A stretch of 13,278 bases of DNA from positions 1-13,278 of the forward strand of contig DCXE01000042.1 in NCBI GenBank assembly GCA_002328295.1, given 5' to 3'. The DNA is from Candidatus Peribacter sp. UBA2144 (lineage in GTDB: Bacteria; Patescibacteriota; Gracilibacteria; Peribacterales; Peribacteraceae). Numbering within the stretch: the stretch's first letter is position 1; each line of letters begins with the position of its first letter. A model generated the notes under the pieces. The model did no database searches. It worked only from the letters and a program-made list of their open reading frames with translations, and was not told where the DNA came from. The position numbers were made by a program, and so were the translations under genes. Below, in pieces: positions 6,581-13,278 of this stretch.

Positions 6581-6671
6581 ACAATCAACAATCAACACGG
6601 GCACTTCGTGCCCTTTCAACAATCAACAATAAGTCGATTGTTGAGAGCGAAGCGTGTTGAGTGTTGATTGT
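6581..6671. repeat. Nested inverted-repeat element filling the ksgA-comEC gap
   Basis: The ends ACAATCAACA (6581-6590) and TGTTGATTGT (6662-6671) are perfect inverted repeats. Extended to 17 bases (6581-6597 against 6655-6671) they differ at one position. Inside are two more hairpins: GGGCAC-TTC-GTGCCC (6599-6613) and TCAACAAT-AAGTCG-ATTGTTGA (6623-6644). The element begins three bases before the comEC ATG (minus sense) and its other end overlaps the ksgA stop codon. It looks like a REP- or MITE-type sequence. No gene is carried. Confidence 0.7.
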
Positions 6672-7489
6672 TAATATTCAAGCCATTTAGTAGCCAAATC
6701 AACCCACTCTTGAGTAGAAAGTTCTTGGGGTCTGCGTTTTTCGTCTATCCCTAGCGCAGAAAGACGTTCCGCTCCAAAGCGGAACACTCCCAATGTTTTC
6801 CTAAGCATTTTACGTTTCTGGCTAAATGCGATTTTCGTCAACTTGAAAATTTCTTCACAGATAGGCTTTTCGGCTAAAGGTTTATCGAAACACTCGATAT
6901 GCAAAACTGCTGAGTCTACTTTTGGGGGAGGTAAAAACGCCTCAGGTGGTACTCGAGTAATGATTTTTGGCTTACCAAAGAGGTTTACAAGGATTGTAAG
7001 CATCCCGGCGCTCTTTTCATTACAAATCTTCTCGGCAACTTCGCGTTGGATCAGAAGGGTCAAAGACTCAGGTGTGAGCTCTGATTCCATAAAGGCATGT
7101 CTGAGCAATGGAGAGGTTATGTGGTAGGGGATGTTGGCTACAATCTTGTATCTTTCGTCAGGAAATGGGGTTTGGAGGGCGTTCTGATTAATAATCGTCA
7201 ATCGGTTGTTAGGTTTAGGTTGTCGGTTGGTAAATTCTTGGAGTAGCGGAATCATTCGCTTGTCGAGCTCAATAGCAGTCACTTTTCCGGTTTTTTTGAG
7301 CAATTCAGTGGTAAGAATCCCAATGCCAGGTCCGATTTCAACGATATGGTCAGTCTCCTCAATCTCAGATGATTCGATTATCTGATCCAGTATAGATTGA
7401 TCAATTAAAAAATGCTGACCTAAGTGTTTATTTAGTTTCAGATTATGGTCAGAGCAGAATTGCCGGACTCGATCGGACAGAGATTCCAT
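6671..7489 (-). CDS. ksgA: 16S rRNA adenine dimethyltransferase KsgA/RsmA
   Basis: This 272-residue enzyme dimethylates the two adjacent adenines in the 3'-terminal helix of 16S rRNA (A1518 and A1519 in E. coli), a late step of small-subunit assembly. Family motifs are in order: HLGQHFLID at 22-30, SAM-binding EIGPGIGILT at 51-60, IELDKRM at 73-79, and catalytic NIPYHIT at 119-125 (the NxPY motif). A C-terminal helical part ends in a typical SxREW/STQEWVDLA tail. Length is normal. ATG 7489 is chosen because it puts about 21 residues ahead of the HLGQHFL motif, as in the family. The upstream in-frame TTG 7537 and ATG 7534 would add a cysteine-rich extension not seen in homologues. A weak promoter (TTTACT, 17 bases, CAATAT) sits directly before ATG 7489. 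It is divergent from the SLH gene and upstream of comEC. Confidence 0.95.
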   Translation of the reverse strand: MESLSDRVRQFCSDHNLKLNKHLGQHFLIDQSILDQIIESSEIEETDHIVEIGPGIGILTTELLKKTGKVTAIELDKRMIPLLQEFTNRQPKPNNRLTIINQNALQTPFPDERYKIVANIPYHITSPLLRHAFMESELTPESLTLLIQREVAEKICNEKSAGMLTILVNLFGKPKIITRVPPEAFLPPPKVDSAVLHIECFDKPLAEKPICEEIFKLTKIAFSQKRKMLRKTLGVFRFGAERLSALGIDEKRRPQELSTQEWVDLATKWLEY

Positions 7490-7649
7490 AATGAAATATT
7501 GACATCTGCTTGAGCACGAGTAAAGCGCGTTCATCAAATGATTTCTCGGACATTTATCAGCTGCAGATTGTATGAAGCATTACAATATTTCAAGAGAATG
7601 GCCTGCCTTGGCTTTGGAAGTAGCAATAGATGCATAAGAATATCGGTAC

Positions 7650-7658
7650 TGCTATACT
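7650..7658 (+). promoter_or_regulatory. Extended -10 promoter directly upstream of the SLH gene
   Basis: TGCTATACT matches the extended -10 form TGnTATAAT at 8 of 9 positions including the wildcard. The expected start, about 7665, is only three bases from ATG 7668, so the message would be nearly leaderless. No -35 match is evident, as is common for extended -10 promoters. Confidence 0.45.
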
Positions 7659-7667
7659 CCCGCTCTC

Positions 7668-9374
7668 ATGCGACTCTTGATCCTCATCATCGGCCTAATA
7701 CCCTATGTTGCTTTTGCACTTTCGTACGATACTGAGCTTCCTTACACAGACTCTGCTCCAGATCTCGCTACGAAAGTTTCAGTCGGAGCTCTTACAGAAG
7801 AAGGAATACTGGATGGCAATCCGGATGGGTCGTTTAGATTCAACAAACTCCTTAATCGTGCCGAGTTCATGAAGATAACGATGCTTTTGCATCAGGGTTT
7901 GCAAGATCGTTCCTTTATCGATGAAGTAATTAATCTTTCATGTTTTCCTGACGTTGCTTCCGAAGCATGGTTTGCAGAGCCGATTTGCAGAGCTAAGCAG
8001 TATGGAATAGTCCATGGTAATTCTAGGGAAGGAGTTGATCCGCAGTTTTGGTTTTTTGAGCCATCAAGGTCAGTTCAATACGAGGAAGCGCTCAAGGTTC
8101 TAATTAATATTTATGATATCCAACCCGACCTTTGCATTGAATGCAGAGAGGAATGGTATGAACCATATATTCGTGCAGCGAAAGGCCGCAATTTAGATTT
8201 GAACTTAGTTCCAGGACACAAACTTACTCGCGGACAGGTTAGCCGCTTGGTTGCGAGGTTTGTTGCTTACGAGGAGGGGACTTTACAGGAACTTTTGGAT
8301 GCGGAAGCAGGAATCGAAAAGGAAGCAGAGGAAACAGAAGAAGCAGATGAAGCAGAGGAGATGACAAAAAATGATCCTATGAATACTGATGACGAAGAAT
8401 CCTCTGACTCCTCTGAAACCTCTGATTCTTCTGATTCCTCTATATATGATTCCGATCCTGATGCGACAAGAAGGCCGAATATGATTTTGTTAGGTCAAGA
8501 TTCTCCTGCGCTTGCAGCAGTCGAGATATTTTTAGATGCAGAACCTTTGGATGTAACAAAGATCATAGTTATTTTCACAGCGGCTAGCAGTATTACTTCG
8601 ATCGAGGCCGTGAAAGTTTACAATGAGAATGGGAAATATTTGGGTAGAGCAAATAAAGATGCGACAGCAGGTAATCGACATTATGTTTTGAACATGAAAA
8701 ATGGTTCTCTTGTAATTCAAAAGCAGGAAACGCGCCATGTGTATGTTCGTGCCATAGTCAGCGGGTACAAAAGCGGAGGAGTAAGCGGAGAAGACGTTGA
8801 AGTTCAGGGAATAAATATCGAAGGAGACGGCTATTGGAGCAATCGTTCATACTCTCAAGGATCGTCTGACGATTTTCCTGAGCATGAAACCAGTCAATCC
8901 GTTGTCGGGGGAGTATCTAATGCCGGATCAGCTCAGGAACTTCTGGTTGCCGGTACCGATATTCCAATAGGATCATTTAAATTTGCAGGGGTGACTTCGG
9001 GTGGCACATCGGATTTGCGTGTAACTGATATTGTATTCACTCTTGGCCTTGGAGACGGCGTAACAGTTTCTAATGTGGAGATGAGTACACCGGGTTCAAC
9101 GGATCGTTTGAGTTGCACTACTGCCGGAACCTCCGTTACATGCTCATCAATACCCGCAAACTTTGGAACATTCAAAGGTTCCCCAAGAACTTTGATTCTT
9201 TATGGAGATGTTACGATTCCGAATGGTGCTCAAAGGCCGAGTCTCCAGGTAATTATCAGTAGCCCTGGAAGCATCGGGTCAGCCGGAGACATTACTTGGA
9301 CAGATGGGGCTAGTACATTTCAATGGGTACCATTTAGTTCACCCGTGGTCAGGGGTACATACTATAGTTGGTAA
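7668..9374 (+). CDS. SLH-domain surface protein with acidic Ser/Asp linker
   Basis: A 568-residue exported protein. A signal peptide (about 1-18, ending FALS) is followed by three S-layer-homology repeats: about 20-75 (VSVGALTEEGILDGNPDGSF, NRAEFMK), about 92-150 (CFPDVASEAWFAEPICRAKQ) and about 160-204 (EEWYEPYIRAAKGR, LTRGQVSRLVAR). SLH triplets hold proteins to the cell-wall polymer, so this protein should sit on the cell surface. Next is an acidic linker, 205-265: first Glu/Ala-rich, then SSDSSETSDSSDSSIYDSD. The C-terminal 300 residues are beta-rich, Gly/Ser/Thr-rich domains with no family I recognise. They include two cysteines at 483 and 492 that could form a disulfide. It resembles S-layer or S-layer-associated proteins but is shorter than a typical main S-layer protein. 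Transcription probably starts almost at the ATG. Downstream lies the palindromic pair at 9384-9505. Confidence 0.85.
   Translation: MRLLILIIGLIPYVAFALSYDTELPYTDSAPDLATKVSVGALTEEGILDGNPDGSFRFNKLLNRAEFMKITMLLHQGLQDRSFIDEVINLSCFPDVASEAWFAEPICRAKQYGIVHGNSREGVDPQFWFFEPSRSVQYEEALKVLINIYDIQPDLCIECREEWYEPYIRAAKGRNLDLNLVPGHKLTRGQVSRLVARFVAYEEGTLQELLDAEAGIEKEAEETEEADEAEEMTKNDPMNTDDEESSDSSETSDSSDSSIYDSDPDATRRPNMILLGQDSPALAAVEIFLDAEPLDVTKIIVIFTAASSITSIEAVKVYNENGKYLGRANKDATAGNRHYVLNMKNGSLVIQKQETRHVYVRAIVSGYKSGGVSGEDVEVQGINIEGDGYWSNRSYSQGSSDDFPEHETSQSVVGGVSNAGSAQELLVAGTDIPIGSFKFAGVTSGGTSDLRVTDIVFTLGLGDGVTVSNVEMSTPGSTDRLSCTTAGTSVTCSSIPANFGTFKGSPRTLILYGDVTIPNGAQRPSLQVIISSPGSIGSAGDITWTDGASTFQWVPFSSPVVRGTYYSW
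8397..8441 (+). repeat. Five 9-nt repeats in the Ser/Asp linker
   Basis: Consecutive units GAATCCTCT, GACTCCTCT, GAAACCTCT, GATTCTTCT and GATTCCTCT encode (E/D)-(S/T)-S triplets. The pattern GANTCC recurs in 9-nt spacing at 13121-13147. Confidence 0.85.
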
Positions 9375-9383
9375 TTAATTATG

Positions 9384-9505
9384 AACCCTCAACCCCGACC
9401 CTTCTCCCAGGGGAGAAGGGAGCTACTTCTTAAGAATAGATATTCCATTGTTTTATCATTGAAGTAGCTCCCCTCTCCTTCAGGAGAGGGGCAGGGGGTG
9501 AGGTT
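9384..9505. mobile_element. Gene-less inverted pair of DUF559-type palindromic repeats
   Basis: Left half: AACCCTCAACCCCGA (9384-9398), palindrome CCCTTCTCCC-AG-GGGAGAAGGG (9399-9420), then AGCTACTTC. The right half is its inverted copy: GAAGTAGCTC, palindrome CCCCTCTCCT-TC-AGGAGAGGGG (9470-9491), then GCAGGGGGTGAGGTT (9491-9505). The inner 12 bases, GGGAGCTACTTC (9418-9429) and GAAGTAGCTCCC (9461-9472), are perfectly inverted. The 31-base centre (9430-9460) holds no gene. The parts match the ends of the 2825-3280 cassette. It separates two convergent genes and could fold into a large hairpin that ends both transcripts. Confidence 0.65.
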
Positions 9506-9506
9506 G

Positions 9507-11825
9507 TTAAATGGGTCTTAACGGAGCAATACTAAGTGCAAAACTCTTCCTCTCTCCATTATCAAATCGCACATCCACTATGTCTCCACGCTTTTTGGTA
9601 ATGATTCCTGTGCCAAAGACGGGGTGTTCTATGCGCATATCCTCTTCAAGCTCGTGTTCGATGTCTTGATTCACATCAAGCTCGTCTGCACCGACGTCTT
9701 GATTGAACTCAACATTCAAATGCTGGCGGTTTTTGATGTCATCCACTTCTCCTTTTACAGCTTTCTGTCTTCCTTTCTCCGAGACCCATGCGAATACGGA
9801 GAGCATGTCGTCAGATCTTCTTTCAATTACGTCTTCAGGCAGGTCATCGAGGAACCTGCTGGGCGCATTTGCCTGAGTTTCTCCCCAAAGCATTCTCTCC
9901 CTTGCAAACATGATGTCTAGATGTTTCTTTGCTCTCGTCATTCCAACATACATTAGCCTGCGTTCCTCTTCCAATTGCTCTCGGTCGAACGAGCTGTTTG
10001 CATGCGGGAACAATCCTTCCTCGCATCCCACAACCATTACATGCTCAAACTCAAGTCCTTTGCATAAATGCAGAGTCATAAGAGTCAGTGCATCGTCACT
10101 GGCATCATTTAGCTTATCAACTTCCGAAACAAGAGCGACTTCTTCCAAAAAACTAGTCAGAGACGTCTCCGGATCAAGCGTATCGTACTTCTTCATTACG
10201 GTTGTAAGTTCCTTAACGTTTTCCCAGCGTGTTTCTCCTTCCTCAGTATCGTCTCTTAACCATCCTTCCATATCCACAGCTTCCAGGAGCTGGCTAGTAA
10301 GATGCGAAACGTTCTCGTGTTGACTGACTTCCTTGAGTTTTTCTATCAACTCCACGAATTTATAGAGTCTATTTGCAGTTGCTTCGTTCAAATCTGGAAT
10401 TTTCTCCACATTGCATAAGCAATCCCACAATGGCATACCTTCATTGGCTCCGAATGCCTGCAGTTTCGCTATCGTAGTCTTCCCAATCTTGCGTGAAGGA
10501 ACATTAATAATCCTCAGTAGAGAAATTGTGTCGTAAGTATTCAAAATTACATACAAATATGCGAGAACATCTTTAACTTCCTTGCGTTGATAGAACTTAA
10601 CTCCGCCGACAATGCGGTATGGGAGACCTGCGCGCATGCAAGCTTCTTCGAAAAGTCGGGATTGTGCATTCGTCCTGTACAAGATCACCTGATCATTCAG
10701 GCTAAGCCCTTCCTTCTTAAGCTCCTCTGCCTTCTTGATCGCTTCCATTGCTTCGGCTTTCTGATCTTCCACTTCATGCACTGTTACTTTTGGTCCTTCC
10801 TTCTGCTCAGTCCACATTTTTTTCTTGGGTCTATTAGGATTAGGCTCAATTACTCCATCAGCAGCAGTAAGAATCAACTGAGTTGAGCGGTAATTCTGTT
10901 CAAGTTTGATGTACTCTGCTTCTTTGTAGTCTTTTTCAAATTCCAAAATGTTTCTAATGTCTGCACCTCTAAATGCGTATATAGACTGATCAGGGTCCCC
11001 AATAACACAAAGGTTCCTGTATTTCTTCGCGAGCAGTGTCACAAATAGGTATTGTGCATGGTTCGTGTCCTGATACTCATCAACATGCAAGTACCTCCAC
11101 ATTTCCTGGTATCTATCGAGCACTTCCGGTACTTCATGGAAGAGCCTGACTGCCTCTAGTATCAAATCATCGAAGTCCAAGGCGTTAGCTTCCTTAAGTT
11201 TGCTCTGGTACTTGCCGTAACAATCAACAATCTTTTGCATCCGATCCGATGTGGCGTCCCTTCTAGCCTCTTTTGGATACACAGCTTCACATTTGAATCT
11301 TCCGACGTATCCAAGGACTGCTCGGGCTTTAAGCTCCTTTATATCTATTCCCATTTCTTTCATTGTTTCTTTCATCATTCTTTCCTGATCGCTTTGATCG
11401 TAGATAACAAAGTTACGATCTCTGCCAAGATGCTCATAGTCTCTCCTAAGAATCCTTGCACATACCGAATGGAATGTTCCCATTACTGGAAGTCTTGGAT
11501 TTTGGATTTTGGATTTTGGATTTTTTTGCTTCTCTTCGTTCAAATTCCAAATTCCAAATTCCAAATTCCCTCCGCCAACTTGAGTGATGTGAAGTAAGTT
11601 CTTGATGCGCTCTTTCATTTCGTTTGCTGCCTTGTTTGTGAATGTAACACCCAGAATTTGCCAAGGCTTCACTCCATCTTGCATCAGTCTTGCAATCCTA
11701 TGCGTCAGAGCCCTTGTCTTTCCACTCCCAGCACCTGCAAGTATCAATAAAGGTCCGTTTGTATGCTCGACCGCCTTCTTTTGAGGTTCATTTAGGGGCG
11801 AAAAGATGGGGTCTGATTTTGGCAC
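9507..11825 (-). CDS. pcrA: UvrD/PcrA superfamily 1A DNA helicase
   Basis: A 772-residue 3'-5' helicase of DNA repair, replication restart and transcription-coupled conflict resolution. Motifs in order: Q-type LNEPQKKAV at 11-19, Walker A AGAGSGKT at 30-37, Walker B VDEYQDT at 248-254, GDPDQSIYAFRGAD at 276-289, NYRST at 311-315, then LMTLHLCKGLEFEHVMVVG and EEERRLMYVGMTRAKKHL in domain 2A. The last 40 residues (HPVFGTGIITKKRGDIVDVR...) match the small C-terminal Tudor-like domain through which PcrA/UvrD binds RNA polymerase. Length is normal except for an extra stretch at 84-111 (NLEFGIWNLNEEKQKNPKSK and on) encoded by heptad repeats, between motifs Ia and the GTFHS strand. The start is a GTG at 11825; an ATG four bases upstream is out of frame. 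It follows the rmuC-like gene after 63 bases on the same strand. PcrA and UvrD cannot be told apart from sequence here. Confidence 0.95.
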   Translation of the reverse strand: MPKSDPIFSPLNEPQKKAVEHTNGPLLILAGAGSGKTRALTHRIARLMQDGVKPWQILGVTFTNKAANEMKERIKNLLHITQVGGGNLEFGIWNLNEEKQKNPKSKIQNPRLPVMGTFHSVCARILRRDYEHLGRDRNFVIYDQSDQERMMKETMKEMGIDIKELKARAVLGYVGRFKCEAVYPKEARRDATSDRMQKIVDCYGKYQSKLKEANALDFDDLILEAVRLFHEVPEVLDRYQEMWRYLHVDEYQDTNHAQYLFVTLLAKKYRNLCVIGDPDQSIYAFRGADIRNILEFEKDYKEAEYIKLEQNYRSTQLILTAADGVIEPNPNRPKKKMWTEQKEGPKVTVHEVEDQKAEAMEAIKKAEELKKEGLSLNDQVILYRTNAQSRLFEEACMRAGLPYRIVGGVKFYQRKEVKDVLAYLYVILNTYDTISLLRIINVPSRKIGKTTIAKLQAFGANEGMPLWDCLCNVEKIPDLNEATANRLYKFVELIEKLKEVSQHENVSHLTSQLLEAVDMEGWLRDDTEEGETRWENVKELTTVMKKYDTLDPETSLTSFLEEVALVSEVDKLNDASDDALTLMTLHLCKGLEFEHVMVVGCEEGLFPHANSSFDREQLEEERRLMYVGMTRAKKHLDIMFARERMLWGETQANAPSRFLDDLPEDVIERRSDDMLSVFAWVSEKGRQKAVKGEVDDIKNRQHLNVEFNQDVGADELDVNQDIEHELEEDMRIEHPVFGTGIITKKRGDIVDVRFDNGERKSFALSIAPLRPI
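11497..11569. repeat. Inverted heptad-repeat array inside the helicase gene
   Basis: Four tandem GGATTTT units (11497-11524), a 17-base spacer and four tandem AAATTCC units (11542-11569) form a 73-bp near-palindrome. On the coding strand this reads as four GGAATTT units, then four AAAATCC units. It encodes residues 86-110, which UvrD/PcrA proteins lack. Confidence 0.85.
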
Positions 11826-11868
11826 GCATCTATCTTATCAATTGTTGCAAGCTAGTGGTGCTATTTTT

Positions 11869-11883
11869 TCGATAAAATATCGA
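11869..11883. promoter_or_regulatory. Small AT-rich palindrome between the rmuC-like and helicase genes
   Basis: TCGATA-AAA-TATCGA is a perfect inverted repeat with 6-bp arms, flanked by T-runs on the plus strand (11864-11869 and 11884-11890). On the transcribed minus strand the flanks are A-runs, so it is not a standard terminator for the gene before it. It could be an operator or an A-tract promoter element for the helicase gene. Function is unproven. Confidence 0.25.
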
Positions 11884-11888
11884 TTTTT

Positions 11889-13046
11889 TTATAATTCCTC
11901 CTTTCTAAGTTTCGCCTGTGGCTCTGTTAGCTCCAAGAGCTTCTCTTTAATAAGCTCAGGATTATCAGTTAATTGCTTATGCTCAGATCCAGTCAGATTT
12001 AAATGCCTAATCTTTGCCTTCTTAACTGCGACCTCCTTAGAGAGTTCCGGATCCAAATCATTGGCCTTAGACATAGTAGCAAGGCCGTGTTGCATTAGAT
12101 GGAAGTCCACAGAGTTTCTTGTGGAGATGTGGAAGTCCAGTTGTGCGAGCAGTTCGATGATGTTTTCACGTTCTTGCGGATCCATTTCCTGTGCGAACTC
12201 ATAAGTTTCAAGTTTTTTGAAGATTGCGAGGATGGGAGCAAGTGATTCTGGTGATACGGCGTAGAAAGTGAAGCCGTCTTCGTAGTGTGCGGTCTGTTTT
12301 AGCTCCTTCATAGCTTCAGCCGGTATAACAAAGAACACAGTTGGGTAAATATTATCTTTGCCTTTAACTTTCTTTGCAGTTGATTTCACATTGTCCTGAA
12401 TATATTTAGAAATATTCTCGGATTTGGAGACTTTCGCATCAAAAATAACAAACTGTTCCAAGAAAGAAATCACAAAGTCTGGTTTAAAGTGTCCTTTGAA
12501 GCCTTCTTCCTCGGGGAGGGTTGTATTGTCATAAGAAGTGAATGCATATTGAGGCTTCTTGCAAAGATCAGTCAGCATCGAAACAACACTTATCTCATGC
12601 TCGGCCCACATTCTATCCCGTTCAGCTTCCTCTTCTTCCAGCCTCTCCTCATCTTCGCGTCTGATTCTTGCCCTCTCATCAAGCAAAGCTTTCTCGGCTG
12701 ACTCGAGCTTACTCATTTTATCCTCATGTTTCTGTTCGAGTTGTTCTTCGTGAGCTTCGTACTTGGCAAGTCGTTTCTCCAATCCGTCTCTTTCTTTGGT
12801 AAGAGACTTTAGGTCAGCCTCCAAATTTTTGTAATTGTCATAAAGCTGTTTGCCTTTGCCAGACATCTCATCTTTCTCTGATTGCATCTGCTGGATTGCT
12901 TTCTTTAGTTCCCCAATTTCTTCCATTCTTCTATCAAGTTCAGCTTTCAGCCTCGGGTCATCGTCAGTTTTTGAACTAAATGAGATCCAGGCGGCAAAAG
13001 CGGAGGTGATTAGAATTAGTCCTAGGAGAATGTAGACACCGGTCAT
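11889..13046 (-). CDS. rmuC: Membrane-tethered coiled-coil protein with RmuC-like nuclease domain
   Basis: A 385-residue protein. One N-terminal membrane helix (4-22) is followed by a long highly charged coiled coil (about 30-148), then a globular domain with the PD-(D/E)xK pattern: FKPD at 187-190, a hydrophobic strand, FDAK at 202-205 (Asp190, Asp203, Lys205), and YPTVFFVIPAEA at 234-245. This is the architecture of RmuC, a putative nuclease family linked to limiting DNA inversions and rearrangements. A charged C-terminal tail (about 330-385) is extra or divergent. Overall similarity to RmuC is partial, so the symbol is tentative. ATG 13046 follows a good promoter with an extended -10. The leader (about 20 nt, pyrimidine-rich) has no Shine-Dalgarno sequence. 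The helicase gene follows on the same strand 63 bases later, suggesting a DNA-maintenance operon. Confidence 0.75.
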   Translation of the reverse strand: MTGVYILLGLILITSAFAAWISFSSKTDDDPRLKAELDRRMEEIGELKKAIQQMQSEKDEMSGKGKQLYDNYKNLEADLKSLTKERDGLEKRLAKYEAHEEQLEQKHEDKMSKLESAEKALLDERARIRREDEERLEEEEAERDRMWAEHEISVVSMLTDLCKKPQYAFTSYDNTTLPEEEGFKGHFKPDFVISFLEQFVIFDAKVSKSENISKYIQDNVKSTAKKVKGKDNIYPTVFFVIPAEAMKELKQTAHYEDGFTFYAVSPESLAPILAIFKKLETYEFAQEMDPQERENIIELLAQLDFHISTRNSVDFHLMQHGLATMSKANDLDPELSKEVAVKKAKIRHLNLTGSEHKQLTDNPELIKEKLLELTEPQAKLRKEEL

Positions 13047-13073
13047 TTGTGTAAGAGGGAAGTGGAGGATTGG

Positions 13074-13101
13074 ATTCTAGCAGATGGTGAACGGGAGTCC
13101 A
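13074..13101 (-). promoter_or_regulatory. Promoter of the rmuC-like gene
   Basis: On the minus strand TGGACT (13101-13096), a 16-base spacer and TAGAAT (13079-13074) preceded by TGC form an extended -10 promoter. Initiation near 13067 leaves about 20 nt before ATG 13046. Confidence 0.55.
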
Positions 13102-13120
13102 CTATAAAAAGGGAACCAAG

Positions 13121-13197
13121 GAATCCGATGAGTCCGACGATTCCGAGGGATTGCTGTTAATCCCCTCGGTTTCCTCGGTTACTTCGGCTCCCTCGGA
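13121..13197. repeat. 9-nt-periodic low-complexity stretch with a central hairpin
   Basis: Three units GAATCCGAT, GAGTCCGAC, GATTCCGAG (13121-13147) are followed by four units CCCCTCGGT, TTCCTCGGT, TACTTCGGC, TCCCTCGGA (13162-13197). They meet in a hairpin: CCGAGGGATT (13143-13152), loop GCTGTT, AATCCCCTCGG (13159-13169), with one bulged G. On the minus strand a 43-codon frame (ATG 13233 to TAG 13102) reads acidic and serine-rich, for example PSESSDSSDS. It has no visible promoter or ribosome site. I do not call it a gene, but it could be a tail remnant of one. Another frame on the plus strand is also open to the window edge. Confidence 0.6.
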
Positions 13198-13278
13198 ATC
13201 CTTAATTAAATTGATTAAACACTTGCAATTCATTCAATTGCTCATAAACTTAGAAACTGTCCTCGCTCTCCGATTGGT

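Noticed and set aside
6599..6613. GGGCAC-TTC-GTGCCC hairpin as an intrinsic terminator
   Set aside because: No U-run follows on either strand in the sense needed; it is better explained as part of the larger inverted-repeat element.
7490..7537. Upstream TTG/ATG start extending KsgA by 15-16 residues
   Set aside because: The extension is cysteine-rich, unlike the family, and overlaps the likely promoter; ATG 7489 gives the usual N-terminus.
7538..7735. Plus-strand frame between ksgA and the SLH gene
   Set aside because: It has no recognisable features, no start signal, and overlaps the SLH promoter and signal-peptide region in another frame.
11864..11890. AT-rich palindrome with T-runs as a terminator of the rmuC-like gene
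   Set aside because: The T-runs are on the plus strand, while both neighbouring genes are on the minus strand; the arms are weak A/T pairs.
1..13278. Possible reassignment of TGA, since none of ten readable stops is TGA
   Set aside because: All recognised families are full length without in-frame TGA, and ten stops are too few in an AT-leaning sequence to infer a code change.

Overview
The window holds ten complete protein genes, plus one interrupted gene running off the left edge. There are no rRNA, tRNA or CRISPR features. Composition is AT-leaning. Ten stop codons could be read: nine TAA, one TAG, no TGA. No gene has a clear Shine-Dalgarno sequence, and several promoter-like -10 boxes lie only about 10 nt upstream of the start codon. 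A compact set of housekeeping genes (16S dimethyltransferase, UvrD/PcrA helicase, ComEC without a beta-lactamase domain, RmuC-like nuclease), SLH-type surface proteins and many short palindromic repeats suggest a Patescibacteria/CPR-type genome, perhaps Peregrinibacteria-like. That assignment is inference.

Layout. 1-1230 (minus): exported protein with an extremely Glu/Asp-rich tail, broken by an in-frame TAA. 1408-2799 (plus): Nramp-related membrane transporter. 2825-3280: a DUF559 (Vsr-like) nuclease gene flanked by two inverted palindromic repeats, like a small mobile cassette. 3279-3926 (minus): VUT-family (YhhQ-like) queuosine-precursor transporter. 4084-4566 (plus): small exported Asn/Tyr/Cys protein. 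4620-5126 (plus): membrane-anchored SAM methyltransferase. 5114-6577 (minus): ComEC. 6671-7489 (minus): KsgA. 7668-9374 (plus): SLH-domain surface protein. 9384-9505: a gene-less version of the DUF559-type repeat pair. 9507-11825 (minus): UvrD/PcrA helicase with a heptad-repeat insertion in its coding sequence. 11889-13046 (minus): membrane-tethered coiled-coil RmuC-like nuclease. 13047-13278: promoter and a 9-nt-periodic low-complexity stretch.

Themes. Three proteins act at the envelope (acidic exported protein, Asn/Tyr/Cys protein, SLH protein). Several act on DNA (ComEC uptake channel, UvrD/PcrA, RmuC-like, DUF559). ksgA-comEC and rmuC-like-uvrD are same-strand pairs that may be co-transcribed. 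The least ordinary part is the repeat biology: the DUF559/palindrome cassette and its gene-less relative, the inverted-repeat element filling the ksgA-comEC gap, and the heptad array inside uvrD. No stretch longer than 300 bases lacks a gene; the largest gap is 13047-13278 at the right edge.
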